From positions 558,001-622,000 of the forward strand of contig NZ_JAAXLS010000002.1 of NCBI RefSeq assembly GCF_012328925.1: a DNA stretch of 64,000 bases, read 5' to 3'. The first letter of the stretch is position 1. Each line of letters starts with the position of its first letter. Shown in pieces: positions 8,384 to 17,695 of this stretch. Source of the DNA: Amycolatopsis acididurans. Lineage in GTDB: Bacteria; Actinomycetota; Actinomycetes; Mycobacteriales; Pseudonocardiaceae. The notes under the pieces are model-generated. The model was not told where the DNA came from. It was given only the letters and a program-made list of their open reading frames with translations, and ran no database searches. The translations under genes were made by a program, and so were the position numbers.

Positions 8384-9628
8384 TCAGGCCACCGGGGAGA
8401 CACCGGCGGCCTGGGCCAGCGCCGCGGCCTCGCCGCGGGAGGTGACGTCCAGTTTCTTCAGCACTCCGGCCACGTGGAACTTGACGGTGCTTTCGGTGAC
8501 GCCGAGTTCGGCCGCGATCGCCTTGTTACGTTTGCCCTGCGTGACCAGGCGCAGCACTTCGAGCTCACGGCGGTTGAGGGTGGCCAGGCGCGATTCGTCC
8601 GTGCGGTCCTCGGGCGGGTCGAGCGGCAGCTCGATGGCCGCGCGACTGCCCCAGTCGCGTACCGCGTCGAGGTCGACCGACGCGCCGAGCGTGCGAGCCC
8701 GCCCGTCGAGCTGCCGGCGCAACGCGGCCACGTCCAGCCGCCCGGAATCGTGGTCGCGCACATCCACTCGCAGGCAGGCGCCGTCGCAGGTCCAGCCGAC
8801 GCGCAGCCGCGACAGCTCCGGCTGGGCGGCGAAAGCGAGTACGACGGTCCGGGTCATGGCGCGGGCGGCATAGGCGACTTCGCCCGGGAGCGCTCGCGCG
8901 TCCTTGGCCGGGGCCACGAACTCGATGTCCGCGTCGTGGTGCCGAAGCATCTGCCGGATCTCCTTGCGGCACTGGGCGAACGCCGCCGCCGGGAGCTCCT
9001 CGGACAGCGCCAGATCGGACTTCTGCGCCGAACGCAGGGCCACGAGTGCGGCCGAGGCGGATTCGGTCGCGGCGAGCCGGGCGCGGCGGTCGTCGAGCCC
9101 GGTGGAGCGCAGCGTGGTGAGTATGGTGACCAGCGCGGTTTCCTGCGCCGCGGCCATTTCCGCGATCGTGCGGGCGCGTTCACTCGACGCGGCACGGGAT
9201 TCGGCGAGGTAGTCGGGGCTGGCCTGTGCCACCTGCTGCCGGATCGAGGTCGCGACGATGCCGAAGAACGCGGCCAGCGCGTCGGGGTCCGGCAGACGTT
9301 TCCGCGCGGCGTGCGGAACCAGCACGAGCAGGGTGCCCGCCCGGTCCAGTACCACCCAGACCGACCGGACGGCCCCGGCGATCGTCGCCGTCGTGCTCAC
9401 CGGCCTGCCGGGTTCGAGCGAGGCCTTCAGCGCTTCGAGTTCGCCGATGGTGACCTTGTTGATCATCTCGGTGGCCCCGGCGACCTTGCGTGGACGGCCG
9501 GTGCATTCCCGCGTGAAGATGACCAGTGCGGCGTGCGGCCAGCGATCGGCCAGGAACCTGGAGAACCGGCCGGCGATCTCGTGCAACGGGCCGTCGATCA
9601 CGGTCCGCAACGCCTCGGTGTCGCGCAT
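8384..9628 (-). CDS. LuxR-family transcriptional regulator
   Basis: A 414-residue regulator. The last ~60 residues are a LuxR/GerE helix-turn-helix (LNRRELEVLRLVTQGKRNK and ELGVTESTVKFHVAGVLKKL). The N-terminal ~150 residues look like a GAF-type sensory domain and the middle contains a degenerate histidine-kinase-like ATPase region (RVGWTCDGACLRVDVRDHDSG). ATG at 9626-9628 is preferred over a start six codons further out. It is divergent from mscR across 154 bp and convergent with the butanediol dehydrogenase gene, so it may control formaldehyde/alcohol oxidation; the inducer is unknown. Confidence 0.85.
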   Translation of the reverse strand: MRDTEALRTVIDGPLHEIAGRFSRFLADRWPHAALVIFTRECTGRPRKVAGATEMINKVTIGELEALKASLEPGRPVSTTATIAGAVRSVWVVLDRAGTLLVLVPHAARKRLPDPDALAAFFGIVATSIRQQVAQASPDYLAESRAASSERARTIAEMAAAQETALVTILTTLRSTGLDDRRARLAATESASAALVALRSAQKSDLALSEELPAAAFAQCRKEIRQMLRHHDADIEFVAPAKDARALPGEVAYAARAMTRTVVLAFAAQPELSRLRVGWTCDGACLRVDVRDHDSGRLDVAALRRQLDGRARTLGASVDLDAVRDWGSRAAIELPLDPPEDRTDESRLATLNRRELEVLRLVTQGKRNKAIAAELGVTESTVKFHVAGVLKKLDVTSRGEAAALAQAAGVSPVA

Positions 9629-9732
9629 TCCGGTGAGCCTAACCACCAGCCCGGCTGTCCGGAAGACCAGGTTTTCCTAGCCCGACGAACAGGTCAGGCG
9701 AACCCTGGCGGGGAGTTAGCGTCGCGGGAGAT

Positions 9733-9748
9733 ATGCGTCGCGGCGCAT
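9733..9748. promoter_or_regulatory. near-perfect 16-bp palindrome upstream of mscR
   Basis: ATGCGTCGCGGCGCAT equals its reverse complement at 14 of 16 positions and lies 35 bp before the mscR start, between mscR and the divergent LuxR gene. It is a candidate operator for that LuxR regulator. Confidence 0.35.
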
Positions 9749-9782
9749 GCCTTTTCGCCGAGTGATGAAGGAACCAGCCCAG

Positions 9783-10868
9783 ATGCCACAGCAGGTGCGC
9801 GGTGTGATCGCCCGTTCCCAGCAAGCCCCGGTCGAGCTCACCGACATCGTGATTCCCGATCCGGGTCCCGGTGAGGTCGTCGTCGACATCGCGGCGTGCG
9901 GGGTCTGCCACACGGACCTGACCTACCGCGAGGGCGGGATCAACGACGAGTTCCCGTTCCTGCTGGGGCATGAGGCCGCGGGCACTGTGGACAGCGTGGG
10001 TGAGGGCGTGGAGTCGGTGCGGCCCGGCGACTTCGTGATCCTGAACTGGCGGGCGGTGTGCGGCCGGTGTCGGGCGTGCCGGCGTGGGCGCCCGCAGTAC
10101 TGCTTCGACACGTTCAACGCGAGCCAGAAGATGACCCTGACCGACGGCACGGAACTCACCCCGGCCCTGGGCATCGGCGCGTTCGCGGACAAGACGCTCG
10201 TGCACGCCGGGCAGTGCACCAAGGTCGATCCGGCCGCGGACCCGGCCGTCGCCGGGCTGCTCGGCTGCGGGGTCATGGCCGGCCTCGGCGCCGCGGTCAA
10301 CACCGGTGCGGTCGGTCGCGGCGACTCGGTGGCCGTCATCGGCTGCGGCGGGGTCGGCGACGCGGCCATCGCCGGTGCCCGGCTGGCGGGGGCGGGCACG
10401 ATCATCGCGGTCGACCGGGACACGAGGAAGCTCGACTGGGCCCGCGAACTGGGTGCCACCCACACGGTCAACGCCTCCGACTCCGACGCGGTCGCCGCGA
10501 TCGCGGAGCTGACCGGCGGGTTCGGCGCCGACGTGGTGATCGACGCGGTGGGGCGACCGGAAACGTGGAAGCAGGCGTTCTACGCGCGCGATCTCGCCGG
10601 CACCGTCGTGCTCGTCGGTGTGCCGACGCCCGATATGCGCCTGGAAATGCCGTTGCTCGACTTCTTCTCCCGCGGCGGCGCGCTCAAGTCCTCCTGGTAC
10701 GGCGACTGCCTGCCCGAGCGTGACTTCCCGATGCTGATCGACCTGTACCTGCAGGGCAGGCTGCCGCTGGAGAAGTTCGTGACCGAGCGGATCACCCTCG
10801 ACGACGTCGAGAAGGCCTTCCACACCATGCATTCCGGTGAGGTGCTGCGCTCGGTGGTGATCCTGTGA
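9783..10868 (+). CDS. mscR: S-(hydroxymethyl)mycothiol dehydrogenase (mycothiol-dependent formaldehyde dehydrogenase)
   Basis: A 361-residue zinc alcohol dehydrogenase of the class III group specific to mycothiol. It oxidises the formaldehyde-mycothiol adduct to S-formylmycothiol with NAD+. Catalytic zinc site: Cys42 (CGVCHTD) and His63 (LGHEAAG); structural zinc cysteines 93, 96, 99 and 107; coenzyme motif [11 protein letters not shown]. The block from [20 protein letters not shown] to [18 protein letters not shown] is very close to the mycobacterial MscR protein as I remember it. MPQQVRG is chosen as start. The MBL-fold gene overlaps its stop by 4 bp. It is strong evidence for a mycothiol-producing actinomycete. 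Confidence 0.95.
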   Translation: MPQQVRGVIARSQQAPVELTDIVIPDPGPGEVVVDIAACGVCHTDLTYREGGINDEFPFLLGHEAAGTVDSVGEGVESVRPGDFVILNWRAVCGRCRACRRGRPQYCFDTFNASQKMTLTDGTELTPALGIGAFADKTLVHAGQCTKVDPAADPAVAGLLGCGVMAGLGAAVNTGAVGRGDSVAVIGCGGVGDAAIAGARLAGAGTIIAVDRDTRKLDWARELGATHTVNASDSDAVAAIAELTGGFGADVVIDAVGRPETWKQAFYARDLAGTVVLVGVPTPDMRLEMPLLDFFSRGGALKSSWYGDCLPERDFPMLIDLYLQGRLPLEKFVTERITLDDVEKAFHTMHSGEVLRSVVIL

Positions 10869-11491
10869 GCCTGCGGATCGACCGGGTCGTCACCTCGGGC
10901 GTCTTCGAACTCGACGGCGGCACGTGGGAGGTCGACAACAACGTCTGGCTGATCGGTGACGACTCCGACGTGGTCGTCGTGGACGCCGCGCACGAGGAGA
11001 AGGCGATCGTCGAGGCGGTGGGCGCGCGCAACGTGGTCGCCGTCGTGTGCACGCACGGGCACAACGACCACGTCACCGTCGCCCCGCAGCTCGGGAAGCG
11101 GCTGCACGCCCCGGTCATCCTGCATCCGGGCGACCGCGAACTGTGGGAGATGACCCATCGGGGCCAGTCCTTCTGGCAGACCGACGATCACGAGCGGATC
11201 GCCGTGGCGGGCACCGAGATCGAAGTGATCCACACCCCGGGGCACTCCCCCGGTTCGGTCTGCCTGCACCTGCCCGAGGCGAAAGCGCTGTTCTCCGGCG
11301 ACACACTCTTCTCCGGCGGGCCGGGCGCGACCGGGCGGTCGTTCTCGGACTTCCCGACGATCATCGGCTCCATCCGGGACCGGCTCTTCGCGCTGCCCGA
11401 GGACACCCGCGTGCACACCGGACACGGCGACGGCACCACGATCGGCGCCGAGGCACCGCATCTGGCGGAATGGATCGCGCGCGGCCACTGA
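10865..11491 (+). CDS. MBL-fold hydrolase paired with mscR (Rv2260-like)
   Basis: A 208-residue metallo-beta-lactamase-fold protein with the metal motif THGHNDH (HxHxDH), a downstream HTPGHSPGS histidine, a [10 protein letters not shown] aspartate and a final HTGHGDGT histidine: the full glyoxalase II-like dinuclear site. GTG at 10865 overlaps the mscR stop (GTGA). The same gene pair (Rv2259-Rv2260) is present in mycobacteria. It probably hydrolyses S-formylmycothiol to formate and mycothiol, or an equivalent thioester; the role follows from context and is not proven by the sequence. Confidence 0.85.
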   Translation: MSLRIDRVVTSGVFELDGGTWEVDNNVWLIGDDSDVVVVDAAHEEKAIVEAVGARNVVAVVCTHGHNDHVTVAPQLGKRLHAPVILHPGDRELWEMTHRGQSFWQTDDHERIAVAGTEIEVIHTPGHSPGSVCLHLPEAKALFSGDTLFSGGPGATGRSFSDFPTIIGSIRDRLFALPEDTRVHTGHGDGTTIGAEAPHLAEWIARGH

Positions 11492-11538
11492 GTTCCGCGC
11501 GGAGCCCGCGTCCCGGGGCGGTCTCCTAGACTGCCGCC

Positions 11539-12246
11539 ATGACCTCCAGTTTCGCCGGTGGCGCCGCGACCTCGGCAGAGCCGCGGATCCTCGTGGTCGA
11601 GGACACCGCGGCGATCCGGGTCTCGGTGGAGACCGCACTGCGCGCGGCCGGGTTCGCGGTGCGCGCACTGCCGGACGGCGGCCTGCTGGAGGCCGAGCTG
11701 TGCCGGTTCCGGCCGGACCTGGTGGTGCTCGACGTGATGCTGCCCGGTCGCGACGGGTTCGCCCTGCTGCGGCTCGTGCGGCGGCTGTGCACCGCCGGGG
11801 TGGTGATGCTGACCGCGCGCGACGCCGTCGACGACCGGCTGCGCGGGCTCGGTGACGGTGCGGACGACTACGTGGTGAAGCCGTTCGTGCTGGCCGAACT
11901 GGTCGCGCGGGTCACCGCGGTGCTGCGCCGCATCGGCCGTGCCCAGCCCGCGATCGAGGTCGGCGATCTGGTGGTGGACCTCGATGGCGGGCTGGCGCTC
12001 TACGACGGGGTGCGGCTCGAGCTGACGGTCACCGAGTGGAAGCTGCTGAGCTATCTGGCCACGCATCGCGACCGCGTCGTCAGCAAGACACAGATCCTGA
12101 CCGCGGTGTGGGGCTACGACGAGTACAGCGCGAACCTCGTCGAGGTCAACGTCAGCACGCTGCGCCGCAAACTCGAGGCGCACGGGCCCCGGCTGCTGCA
12201 CACGGTGCGCGGACAGGGCTACGTCCTGCGCGGTGACGCGTCGTGA
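11539..12246 (+). CDS. OmpR-family response regulator
   Basis: A 235-residue two-domain regulator. Receiver residues: acidic pair E21-D22, phospho-acceptor D65 (LVVLDVMLPG) and Lys in DYVVKPF. The C-terminal winged helix includes LTVTEWKLLSYLATHRDRVVS and VNVSTLRRKLEAHG. It overlaps the histidine kinase start by 4 bp, so it forms a two-component system with it. Target genes are not evident; the secreted DUF1501/DUF1800 genes are convergent and are not obvious targets. Confidence 0.95.
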   Translation: MTSSFAGGAATSAEPRILVVEDTAAIRVSVETALRAAGFAVRALPDGGLLEAELCRFRPDLVVLDVMLPGRDGFALLRLVRRLCTAGVVMLTARDAVDDRLRGLGDGADDYVVKPFVLAELVARVTAVLRRIGRAQPAIEVGDLVVDLDGGLALYDGVRLELTVTEWKLLSYLATHRDRVVSKTQILTAVWGYDEYSANLVEVNVSTLRRKLEAHGPRLLHTVRGQGYVLRGDAS

Positions 12247-13574
12247 CCGGCCTGCGCACCACCTCCCTCTACCGCCGGGTGACCGTCACGGCGCTGGTCG
12301 TGCTGCTGGCGGTGCTGGTGACCGTGGGGATCGTGGTCGACGCGGTGTTCCGGGTGCAGGCCGAGCAGGACGTCAACCGGGTCCTGGCCGGCCGGGTTCA
12401 GCTCGCGCAGCAGCTGGCCAAGCAGAACGTGAGCCCTTCGAACCTGTTGCGCCGGGCCGAAACGACCGGCGTGCACGGCTGGATCGCCCTGCCGGACGGC
12501 ACCTTCGTCGGCGAACCCGATCAGGCCCCCGACACCCGGTTGAAGCAGGTGAAGGCGACGCTGACCGGCCCGGCCCGGATCAACGGCGCGAGGCTGACCC
12601 TGATCGCCGACGACTCGGTCGTGGCGGGCGCCGAGCAGCGGCTGCGCAACCTGCTGCTGATCACCGGGGTCGCCGCGCTGGTGATCACGGCGCTCGTGCT
12701 GGTGGGCGGGGTCCGGCTGGCGTTGTCCCCACTGGACGCGATGACGCGCCTGGCCCGTTCGATCGTGTCCGGTGGCCGCGGCGGCCGGCTCGCACCGAGC
12801 CGCACGAACACCGAACTCGGCCGCGCGGCGGTGGCCTTCGACGCGGCGCTCGACGCGCTCGAAGGGGCGGAGCTGGCGGCCAGGGCGTCCGAGGAACGAA
12901 CCCGGCGCTTCGTCGCCGACGCGGCGCACGAGCTGCGCACGCCGATCGCGGGTGTCCAGGCCGCCGCGGAGGCCCTGGTGCAGCACCCCGACGCGGACAA
13001 TGCCGAACAGCTTCAGTTACTGCTGGCCCGCGAGGCACGGCGCGCCGGAAAGCTCGTCAGCGACTTGCTGGAGCTGGCCCGGCTCGACGCGGGCACGGAG
13101 ATCGCGCGCGTGCCGGTGCCGCTGCTGCCCCTCGCCCGTGCCCAGGCCGATCGTGTCGCGCTGCTCGCCCCGGAGATCACCGTCGAAGTGTCCGGTGTGG
13201 ACGCGACCGTGCTCGGCGACGCGGACCGGCTCATCCAGATTCTGTCCAATGTGGTCGACAACGCCGTGCAGGCGATGGGCGGCGACGGCACGCTCACGGT
13301 GTCGGTCACGCCCGACGGTTTCACCGTGTCCGACACCGGTCCCGGTGTCGCGGTGCGGGACCGGGAACGCATCTTCGACCGGCTCGTGCGGCTCGACGAC
13401 GCCCGTGACCAGCGCGCCGGCGGTTCGGGGCTGGGGCTGGCCATCGCCCGCGGGTTCGCGCGGGCGCACGGCGGTGACCTGCGGTGCGCCGAGGCGCCCG
13501 GCGGTGGCGCGGCGTTCGTGATATGCGGTCTCACCCCGGTTCAGGCGAGCAGCCCCTCCAGCCGGCCGGTGTAG
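12243..13574 (+). CDS. two-component sensor histidine kinase
   Basis: A 443-residue membrane kinase: TM1 at ~14-36, an extracytoplasmic sensor of ~95 residues, TM2 at ~136-160, HAMP, then HisKA with phosphorylated His229 (DAAHELRTP) and an ATPase domain (NVVDNAVQAMG, DTGPGVA, GGSGLGLAIARG). GTG at 12243 overlaps the response regulator stop. The last 34 bp overlap the convergent DUF1501 gene. The small periplasmic domain gives no clue to the signal. Confidence 0.95.
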   Translation: MTGLRTTSLYRRVTVTALVVLLAVLVTVGIVVDAVFRVQAEQDVNRVLAGRVQLAQQLAKQNVSPSNLLRRAETTGVHGWIALPDGTFVGEPDQAPDTRLKQVKATLTGPARINGARLTLIADDSVVAGAEQRLRNLLLITGVAALVITALVLVGGVRLALSPLDAMTRLARSIVSGGRGGRLAPSRTNTELGRAAVAFDAALDALEGAELAARASEERTRRFVADAAHELRTPIAGVQAAAEALVQHPDADNAEQLQLLLAREARRAGKLVSDLLELARLDAGTEIARVPVPLLPLARAQADRVALLAPEITVEVSGVDATVLGDADRLIQILSNVVDNAVQAMGGDGTLTVSVTPDGFTVSDTGPGVAVRDRERIFDRLVRLDDARDQRAGGSGLGLAIARGFARAHGGDLRCAEAPGGGAAFVICGLTPVQASSPSSRPV

Positions 13575-14749
13575 CCGGGCAGCACGCGCCCGGCATCGGT
13601 GCCCAGCACCTGTTCGAGCAGAGTCGCGTACACGTCGCGAAAGTCGGTGGTCTGCTTGAGATCGCCATCGTCCAAATCGGTCAGACCCGGCTCCGCCCCG
13701 TGGAAACCGCCCCGCACCCCGTTACCGAGGACGAAGACGGGGCCGGCGGTGCCGTGATCGGTGCCTTCGCTGGCGTTGGCCGCGACGCGCCGGCCGAACT
13801 CGGAGTACACCAGCACCACCGCTTGTTTGCCGCGGTCCGTGCGGCCCAGCCGCTGCACGAACGGCGTCAGCGCCCCGTCGAGTTCGGTCAGCAGCCGCTG
13901 CTGGGTGCCGCGCTCGTCGGCGTGGGTGTCGAACCCGCCCAGCGACACCGAATACGCCCGCGTCGGCACCCCGGCTTCGATGAGCCCGGCCACGACGTCG
14001 AGTTGCGCGGCCAACGCCGCCTGCCGTTGCCCGGTCTTGGCCGACGGATGCACCGCGGCGCCGAGGACCTGTTCCGCGTGGTAGAGGTCGGTGACCGAGC
14101 GCGCGACCTTCGCCTGCCAGTACCCCTCACCCGGCTGTGCGGCACCCAGCCCCTGGAATGCCTTGCCCAGTGCGCCTTTCGGCAGGCTCAGTCCACCGAC
14201 CGGCATCGACGCGGCCGCGGTCTGCGCGCCCGCCAGCATCGGCGGCAGCACCGGTTCCACCGACAGCGCGCGCAGCGGGTCGTCGCCGGAGGAGTCGAGC
14301 CAGCGGCCGAGCCAGCCCGTCGGCACGGCCGTGTCCGGAGAGGCCGTCTGCCAGATCGCCATCGACCGGAAGTGACTGTGGTCGGGTTTCGGATAGCCCA
14401 CGCCGCGCACGATCGCCAGCTCATGGTTGTCCCACAAGCCTTTCAGGCCCTTCAGGCCCGGATTGAGGCCGAGCCCGTCGCCGAGATCGAGGACCTCTTC
14501 GGGTTTGTAGGCCAGTTCCGGCCGGGCGTTCTGATAGTTCGGGTCGCTCGCGGGCACCACGGTGTTGAGTCCGTCGTTGCCGCCGTAGAGGGTCACCACG
14601 ACGAGCACACCCGCGTGCGGGTCGAGCGGTGTCTGCTGGGCCGCGGACATCAGGTGCGCCCAGTCGACCTGGGTGGCCCCGCCGGCCAGCGCGCCGGCCG
14701 CCGTCACCCCGCTGGCGATGAGAAACCGCCGCCGTGTCAGCTTGTTCAT
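13541..14749 (-). CDS. DUF1501 Tat-exported protein
   Basis: A 402-residue protein beginning MNKLTRRRFLIASG, a twin-arginine signal followed by an Ala-rich h-region, so it is likely exported folded. The body is DUF1501, an alkaline-phosphatase/sulfatase-like superfamily member (VVTLYGGNDGLNTVVP, DTHADERG, VYSEFGRR, DHGTAGPVFVLG). Its function is not established. It always travels with DUF1800, whose gene ends 5 bp upstream here. ATG at 14747-14749 is chosen to begin right at the Tat signal. Confidence 0.88.
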   Translation of the reverse strand: MNKLTRRRFLIASGVTAAGALAGGATQVDWAHLMSAAQQTPLDPHAGVLVVVTLYGGNDGLNTVVPASDPNYQNARPELAYKPEEVLDLGDGLGLNPGLKGLKGLWDNHELAIVRGVGYPKPDHSHFRSMAIWQTASPDTAVPTGWLGRWLDSSGDDPLRALSVEPVLPPMLAGAQTAAASMPVGGLSLPKGALGKAFQGLGAAQPGEGYWQAKVARSVTDLYHAEQVLGAAVHPSAKTGQRQAALAAQLDVVAGLIEAGVPTRAYSVSLGGFDTHADERGTQQRLLTELDGALTPFVQRLGRTDRGKQAVVLVYSEFGRRVAANASEGTDHGTAGPVFVLGNGVRGGFHGAEPGLTDLDDGDLKQTTDFRDVYATLLEQVLGTDAGRVLPGYTGRLEGLLA

Positions 14750-14754
14750 GGCTC

Positions 14755-16053
14755 CTACCCACTCACCACGTATTCGGGGGCGCAAGCGGCCACCGCGGCC
14801 AGCTGCCGGGGATCATTCGCGACGCCGGTGAGGCTGTCGCGGGTCCGGGCGGACCAGGCGTCGACGCCGAGGAGCTCACCGATCGCCGCCGGCTTGTCCC
14901 CCGCCTTCGACACCGCGCCGAGGTCGGCGTGCTCGGCGACGAGCTGGGCAAGGTGCAGCCGGGCGAGTCCTGCCGACGTGGTCAGCCAGGCCGCGCCGGC
15001 GGCCCAGCCACCCACGCTCGGCGGTTCGAACGGTACCTGCCCCATGCCCCGCAGTCCGGCCAGCAGTTGTGTCCGGGCCTTCGCGTCCAGCGCGCCGGGC
15101 CGGACCCCGAGCGCGCGCATCAGGCCCGCGAGCCATTCCACCGGCTGCTTGACCAGCGAGGTGGCCGGATCGTGGAAGGCGGCCTCGGCGGCGATGGCCG
15201 ACAGTAGCGCGCGGATGTCGCGGTTCGGGCCGTATGCCGCGACCAGCCGGTCGAGCGCATCGGGCGCCGGTGGCGTCGCGGAGACGAGCCGGAACCAGAC
15301 CCGGCCGACGACGAACGGCGCCGACTCGGGCCGTCCCAGCACCAGGTCGACGAACGAGGCGGCGTCGAAGTCGGCGGTCCGTCCGAGGATCTGCTTGGCC
15401 GTGCCGTCGTGCCAGCGGGCCACCAGCCGCGCGGACGAGGTGTCGCGGTTGGCGGTCCAACCGGTCAGGGCACGCGCGGCCTCACGCACGTCGGTCTCGG
15501 TGTAGTGGCCGACGCCGAGCGTGAACAGCTCCATGAACTCCCGCGCGAGGTTCTCGTTCGGTTTGCCGGCCTTGTTGCTGTTGCCGTCCAGCCACAGCAG
15601 CATCGCCGGGTCGACGATCAGGGCGTGCGCGAGCTGGGTGAAGCTGCCCATGCCCAGCGTGCGCAGGGTCTGGTTCTGGGTGAGCATCAGCTGCGGGCTG
15701 CGGACCTTCTGCTCACTGGTGGCGAAGTGCCCGTGCCAGAACCAGGTGAGCCGCTCGGCCGAGGCGACGTCGGCGGCCACCATCCGGTCCAGCCACCACA
15801 GGGCAGCCTGGGCCGACTGGGTCTGGAGTTGTTGCGCGGCCTGCTTTTTGGCCGCCGCGTCCTGTTTGCCCGGTTGCCGGGGCGGCGGGCCCAGCTGCGG
15901 GATCGGCGTCGCCTGCGCACCCGCGTCGGGCCCCGCCGTCAGCAGCCGGGCCAGCGTCTCACCGAACCCGGTGTTCAGGTCGCCGGGCCGGGGCCCGAAC
16001 CCGAACCGGTCGTGCAGCCGGCGCACCGCCGCGCGCTCCGAAATGACCACCAC
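14755..16053 (-). CDS. DUF1800 family protein
   Basis: A 432-residue DUF1800 protein, recognised by LTWFWHGHFATS near residue 100, NENLAREFMELFTLGVGHYTE and EAARALTGWT. A Gln/Lys/Pro-rich insertion lies at ~50-78. No signal peptide is obvious; the DUF1501 partner carries the Tat signal and may carry this protein along by hitchhiking (inference). Start is a GTG at 16051-16053 and nearby alternatives exist. The biochemical role of this conserved pair is unknown. Confidence 0.85.
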   Translation of the reverse strand: MVVISERAAVRRLHDRFGFGPRPGDLNTGFGETLARLLTAGPDAGAQATPIPQLGPPPRQPGKQDAAAKKQAAQQLQTQSAQAALWWLDRMVAADVASAERLTWFWHGHFATSEQKVRSPQLMLTQNQTLRTLGMGSFTQLAHALIVDPAMLLWLDGNSNKAGKPNENLAREFMELFTLGVGHYTETDVREAARALTGWTANRDTSSARLVARWHDGTAKQILGRTADFDAASFVDLVLGRPESAPFVVGRVWFRLVSATPPAPDALDRLVAAYGPNRDIRALLSAIAAEAAFHDPATSLVKQPVEWLAGLMRALGVRPGALDAKARTQLLAGLRGMGQVPFEPPSVGGWAAGAAWLTTSAGLARLHLAQLVAEHADLGAVSKAGDKPAAIGELLGVDAWSARTRDSLTGVANDPRQLAAVAACAPEYVVSG

Positions 16054-16074
16054 GACCAGATCATCGGCCGGATG

Positions 16075-16101
16075 ACCTCCGGCGGGCTAGCCGCCGGAGG
16101 T
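16075..16101 (-). terminator. hairpin after the thiolase gene
   Basis: ACCTCCGGCGG (16075-16085) and CCGCCGGAGGT (16091-16101) form a perfect 11-bp stem with a 5-nt loop, about 50 nt past the thiolase stop and before the DUF1800 start. There is no long T-tract on the minus strand, as is common for actinomycete hairpin terminators. Confidence 0.5.
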
Positions 16102-16151
16102 TTCCTTCAGCGGATCCACAGCTGCCCTCGTCTTGCCGATGCGGCGCGCGC

Positions 16152-17288
16152 CTAAACGGTGGACAGGATCGTCACCACGCAGGCGTTTCCGTCCATTCCG
16201 GCGGCGCCACCGCCCATGGTCTCCACCAGGCCGACGCGGTGCCTGGCCACCTGCCGGGCACCCGCTTCGCCGCGCAACTGCCAGGTGATCTCGGCCAGCT
16301 GGGCCATCCCGGTCGCCCCCAGGGGGTGCCCCCGGGACAGCAGGCCGCCGCTGGGGTTGACCGGCTGCGCACCCTCTCGGGCGGTGTGGCCGGACGGGGC
16401 GAGTTCGGCGCCCTTGCCGCGGGGTGCGAGTCCCAGCGCCTCCAGCGTGATCACCTCGCCGATGGTGAAGGCGTCGTGCACTTCGAGGACGTCGATGTCG
16501 CCCGGTGTCCGGCCGGCCTGGGCGAACGCCCGGCGCGCGGCGCGCTCCACGCTGGCGAATCCCCACACGTCCTCGCTGCGGTGATCCCACAGCGCGCCGG
16601 ACACCATCGCCGAGGCCTCGATCCGCAGGTCCCGCGGGTTGCCGCGGTCGCCGCCGACGATCGCGGCCCCGGCGCCGTCGCTGGTGGGACAGCACTGCAG
16701 GAACGTCAGCGGTTCGGCGATCATCCGCGACTCCAGGACCTCCCGCACGGTCGGCACCGCCGACCGCAGCTGCGCGCGCGGATTGTCGACGCCGTTGCCC
16801 TTGTTCTTGACCGCGACCGCGGCGAGCTGCTCCGGGGTGACGCCGTACTCCGCGACATACCGCTGCGCCTGCAGCGCGTACAGCCCCGGCAACGGCAGCG
16901 ACGACGCTCCTTCCGGGTCGGTCGCCTCGGGCACGATGGCACCCGAGAACAGGGTGGACATCTGGTCGACACCGAGGACCAGCACGCAGCCGAACCGGCC
17001 GGACCGCACCGCTTCCACCGCCTCGTGGTAGGCGCTCGTCCCGCTCGCGCACGCGTTCTCGACCGTCCACATCGGAATGCCGGGCATCCCGATGCCGCGC
17101 TGGACCCGGGTGGCGATCCCCGGCGGGCCGAACACCGAGCCGACCACGATCGCGTCGATGTCACCCGGTGACACCGCGGCATCCCGCACGGCCTCCCGGA
17201 TCGCCGTCCAGACCAGGGATTCGACCCGGCTTTCCGGGAAACGCCCGAAGTTCGACGTGCCCACGCCCCACAGCATCGGCTCGCTCAC
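16152..17288 (-). CDS. SCP2-type thiolase / lipid-transfer thiolase
   Basis: A 378-residue thiolase-fold enzyme of the SCP-x/Ltp type. Nucleophile Cys80 lies in VENACASGTSA; VHDAFTIGE and GGLLSRGHPLGATG carry the catalytic histidines. Family members cleave beta-ketoacyl-CoA with CoA, and some (Ltp2 type) catalyse retro-aldol cleavage with a DUF35 partner. The GTG start overlaps the stop of the Zn-ribbon/OB gene (GTGA), so a two-subunit enzyme is likely. It is the last gene of the carboxylase operon, where it would cleave a beta-keto acyl-CoA made by the carboxylase and the CoA ligase. Confidence 0.9.
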   Translation of the reverse strand: MSEPMLWGVGTSNFGRFPESRVESLVWTAIREAVRDAAVSPGDIDAIVVGSVFGPPGIATRVQRGIGMPGIPMWTVENACASGTSAYHEAVEAVRSGRFGCVLVLGVDQMSTLFSGAIVPEATDPEGASSLPLPGLYALQAQRYVAEYGVTPEQLAAVAVKNKGNGVDNPRAQLRSAVPTVREVLESRMIAEPLTFLQCCPTSDGAGAAIVGGDRGNPRDLRIEASAMVSGALWDHRSEDVWGFASVERAARRAFAQAGRTPGDIDVLEVHDAFTIGEVITLEALGLAPRGKGAELAPSGHTAREGAQPVNPSGGLLSRGHPLGATGMAQLAEITWQLRGEAGARQVARHRVGLVETMGGGAAGMDGNACVVTILSTV

Positions 17289-17695
17289 GATACGACCTCC
17301 CTGGCGACAAGGTCACCCTCGTCGGTTCCGGTGACGACCAGACGCGAGCCTGGCGGCAGCGTCGCCGCCTCGGCCAGATGCACGAGCACCCGCGGCCCGT
17401 CGTCGAGGTCCAGGTACGCCAGGCCGAACGGCGGCTTACGGGTGCCGACCGGGATCGCGACGACCGTCGACGACCACACGCTGCCGGTCGCGGCGAACCG
17501 CTCGGGGGCCGGTTCGCCGTAACACACCGGGCACCAGGGCGGCTCCTGTTGCGCCGACGGGTACCGGCAGGCCGTGCAGCGCGTCCCGAGCACCGCCGTG
17601 CCGTCGAACACCGGCCTCGGGTCGGCGACGGGCAGCCCGCCGGCGGCGGACCCGGCCCGGCGTTTCGTCGGCCTGCCCACGCCCAGCTCCCCCAT
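17285..17695 (-). CDS. Zn-ribbon OB-fold (DUF35) protein
   Basis: A 136-residue protein with a rubredoxin-like zinc ribbon (CTACRYP and CPVCYGE) followed by an OB-fold domain (GSVWSSTVV, FGLAYLDLDDGPRVLVHL). DUF35 proteins pair with SCP2 thiolases and acyl-CoA aldolases/hydratases and help bind acyl-CoA. The ATG (17693-17695) directly overlaps the end of the carboxyltransferase gene, and its stop overlaps the thiolase start. Role: auxiliary subunit of the thiolase. Confidence 0.88.
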   Translation of the reverse strand: MGELGVGRPTKRRAGSAAGGLPVADPRPVFDGTAVLGTRCTACRYPSAQQEPPWCPVCYGEPAPERFAATGSVWSSTVVAIPVGTRKPPFGLAYLDLDDGPRVLVHLAEAATLPPGSRLVVTGTDEGDLVAREVVS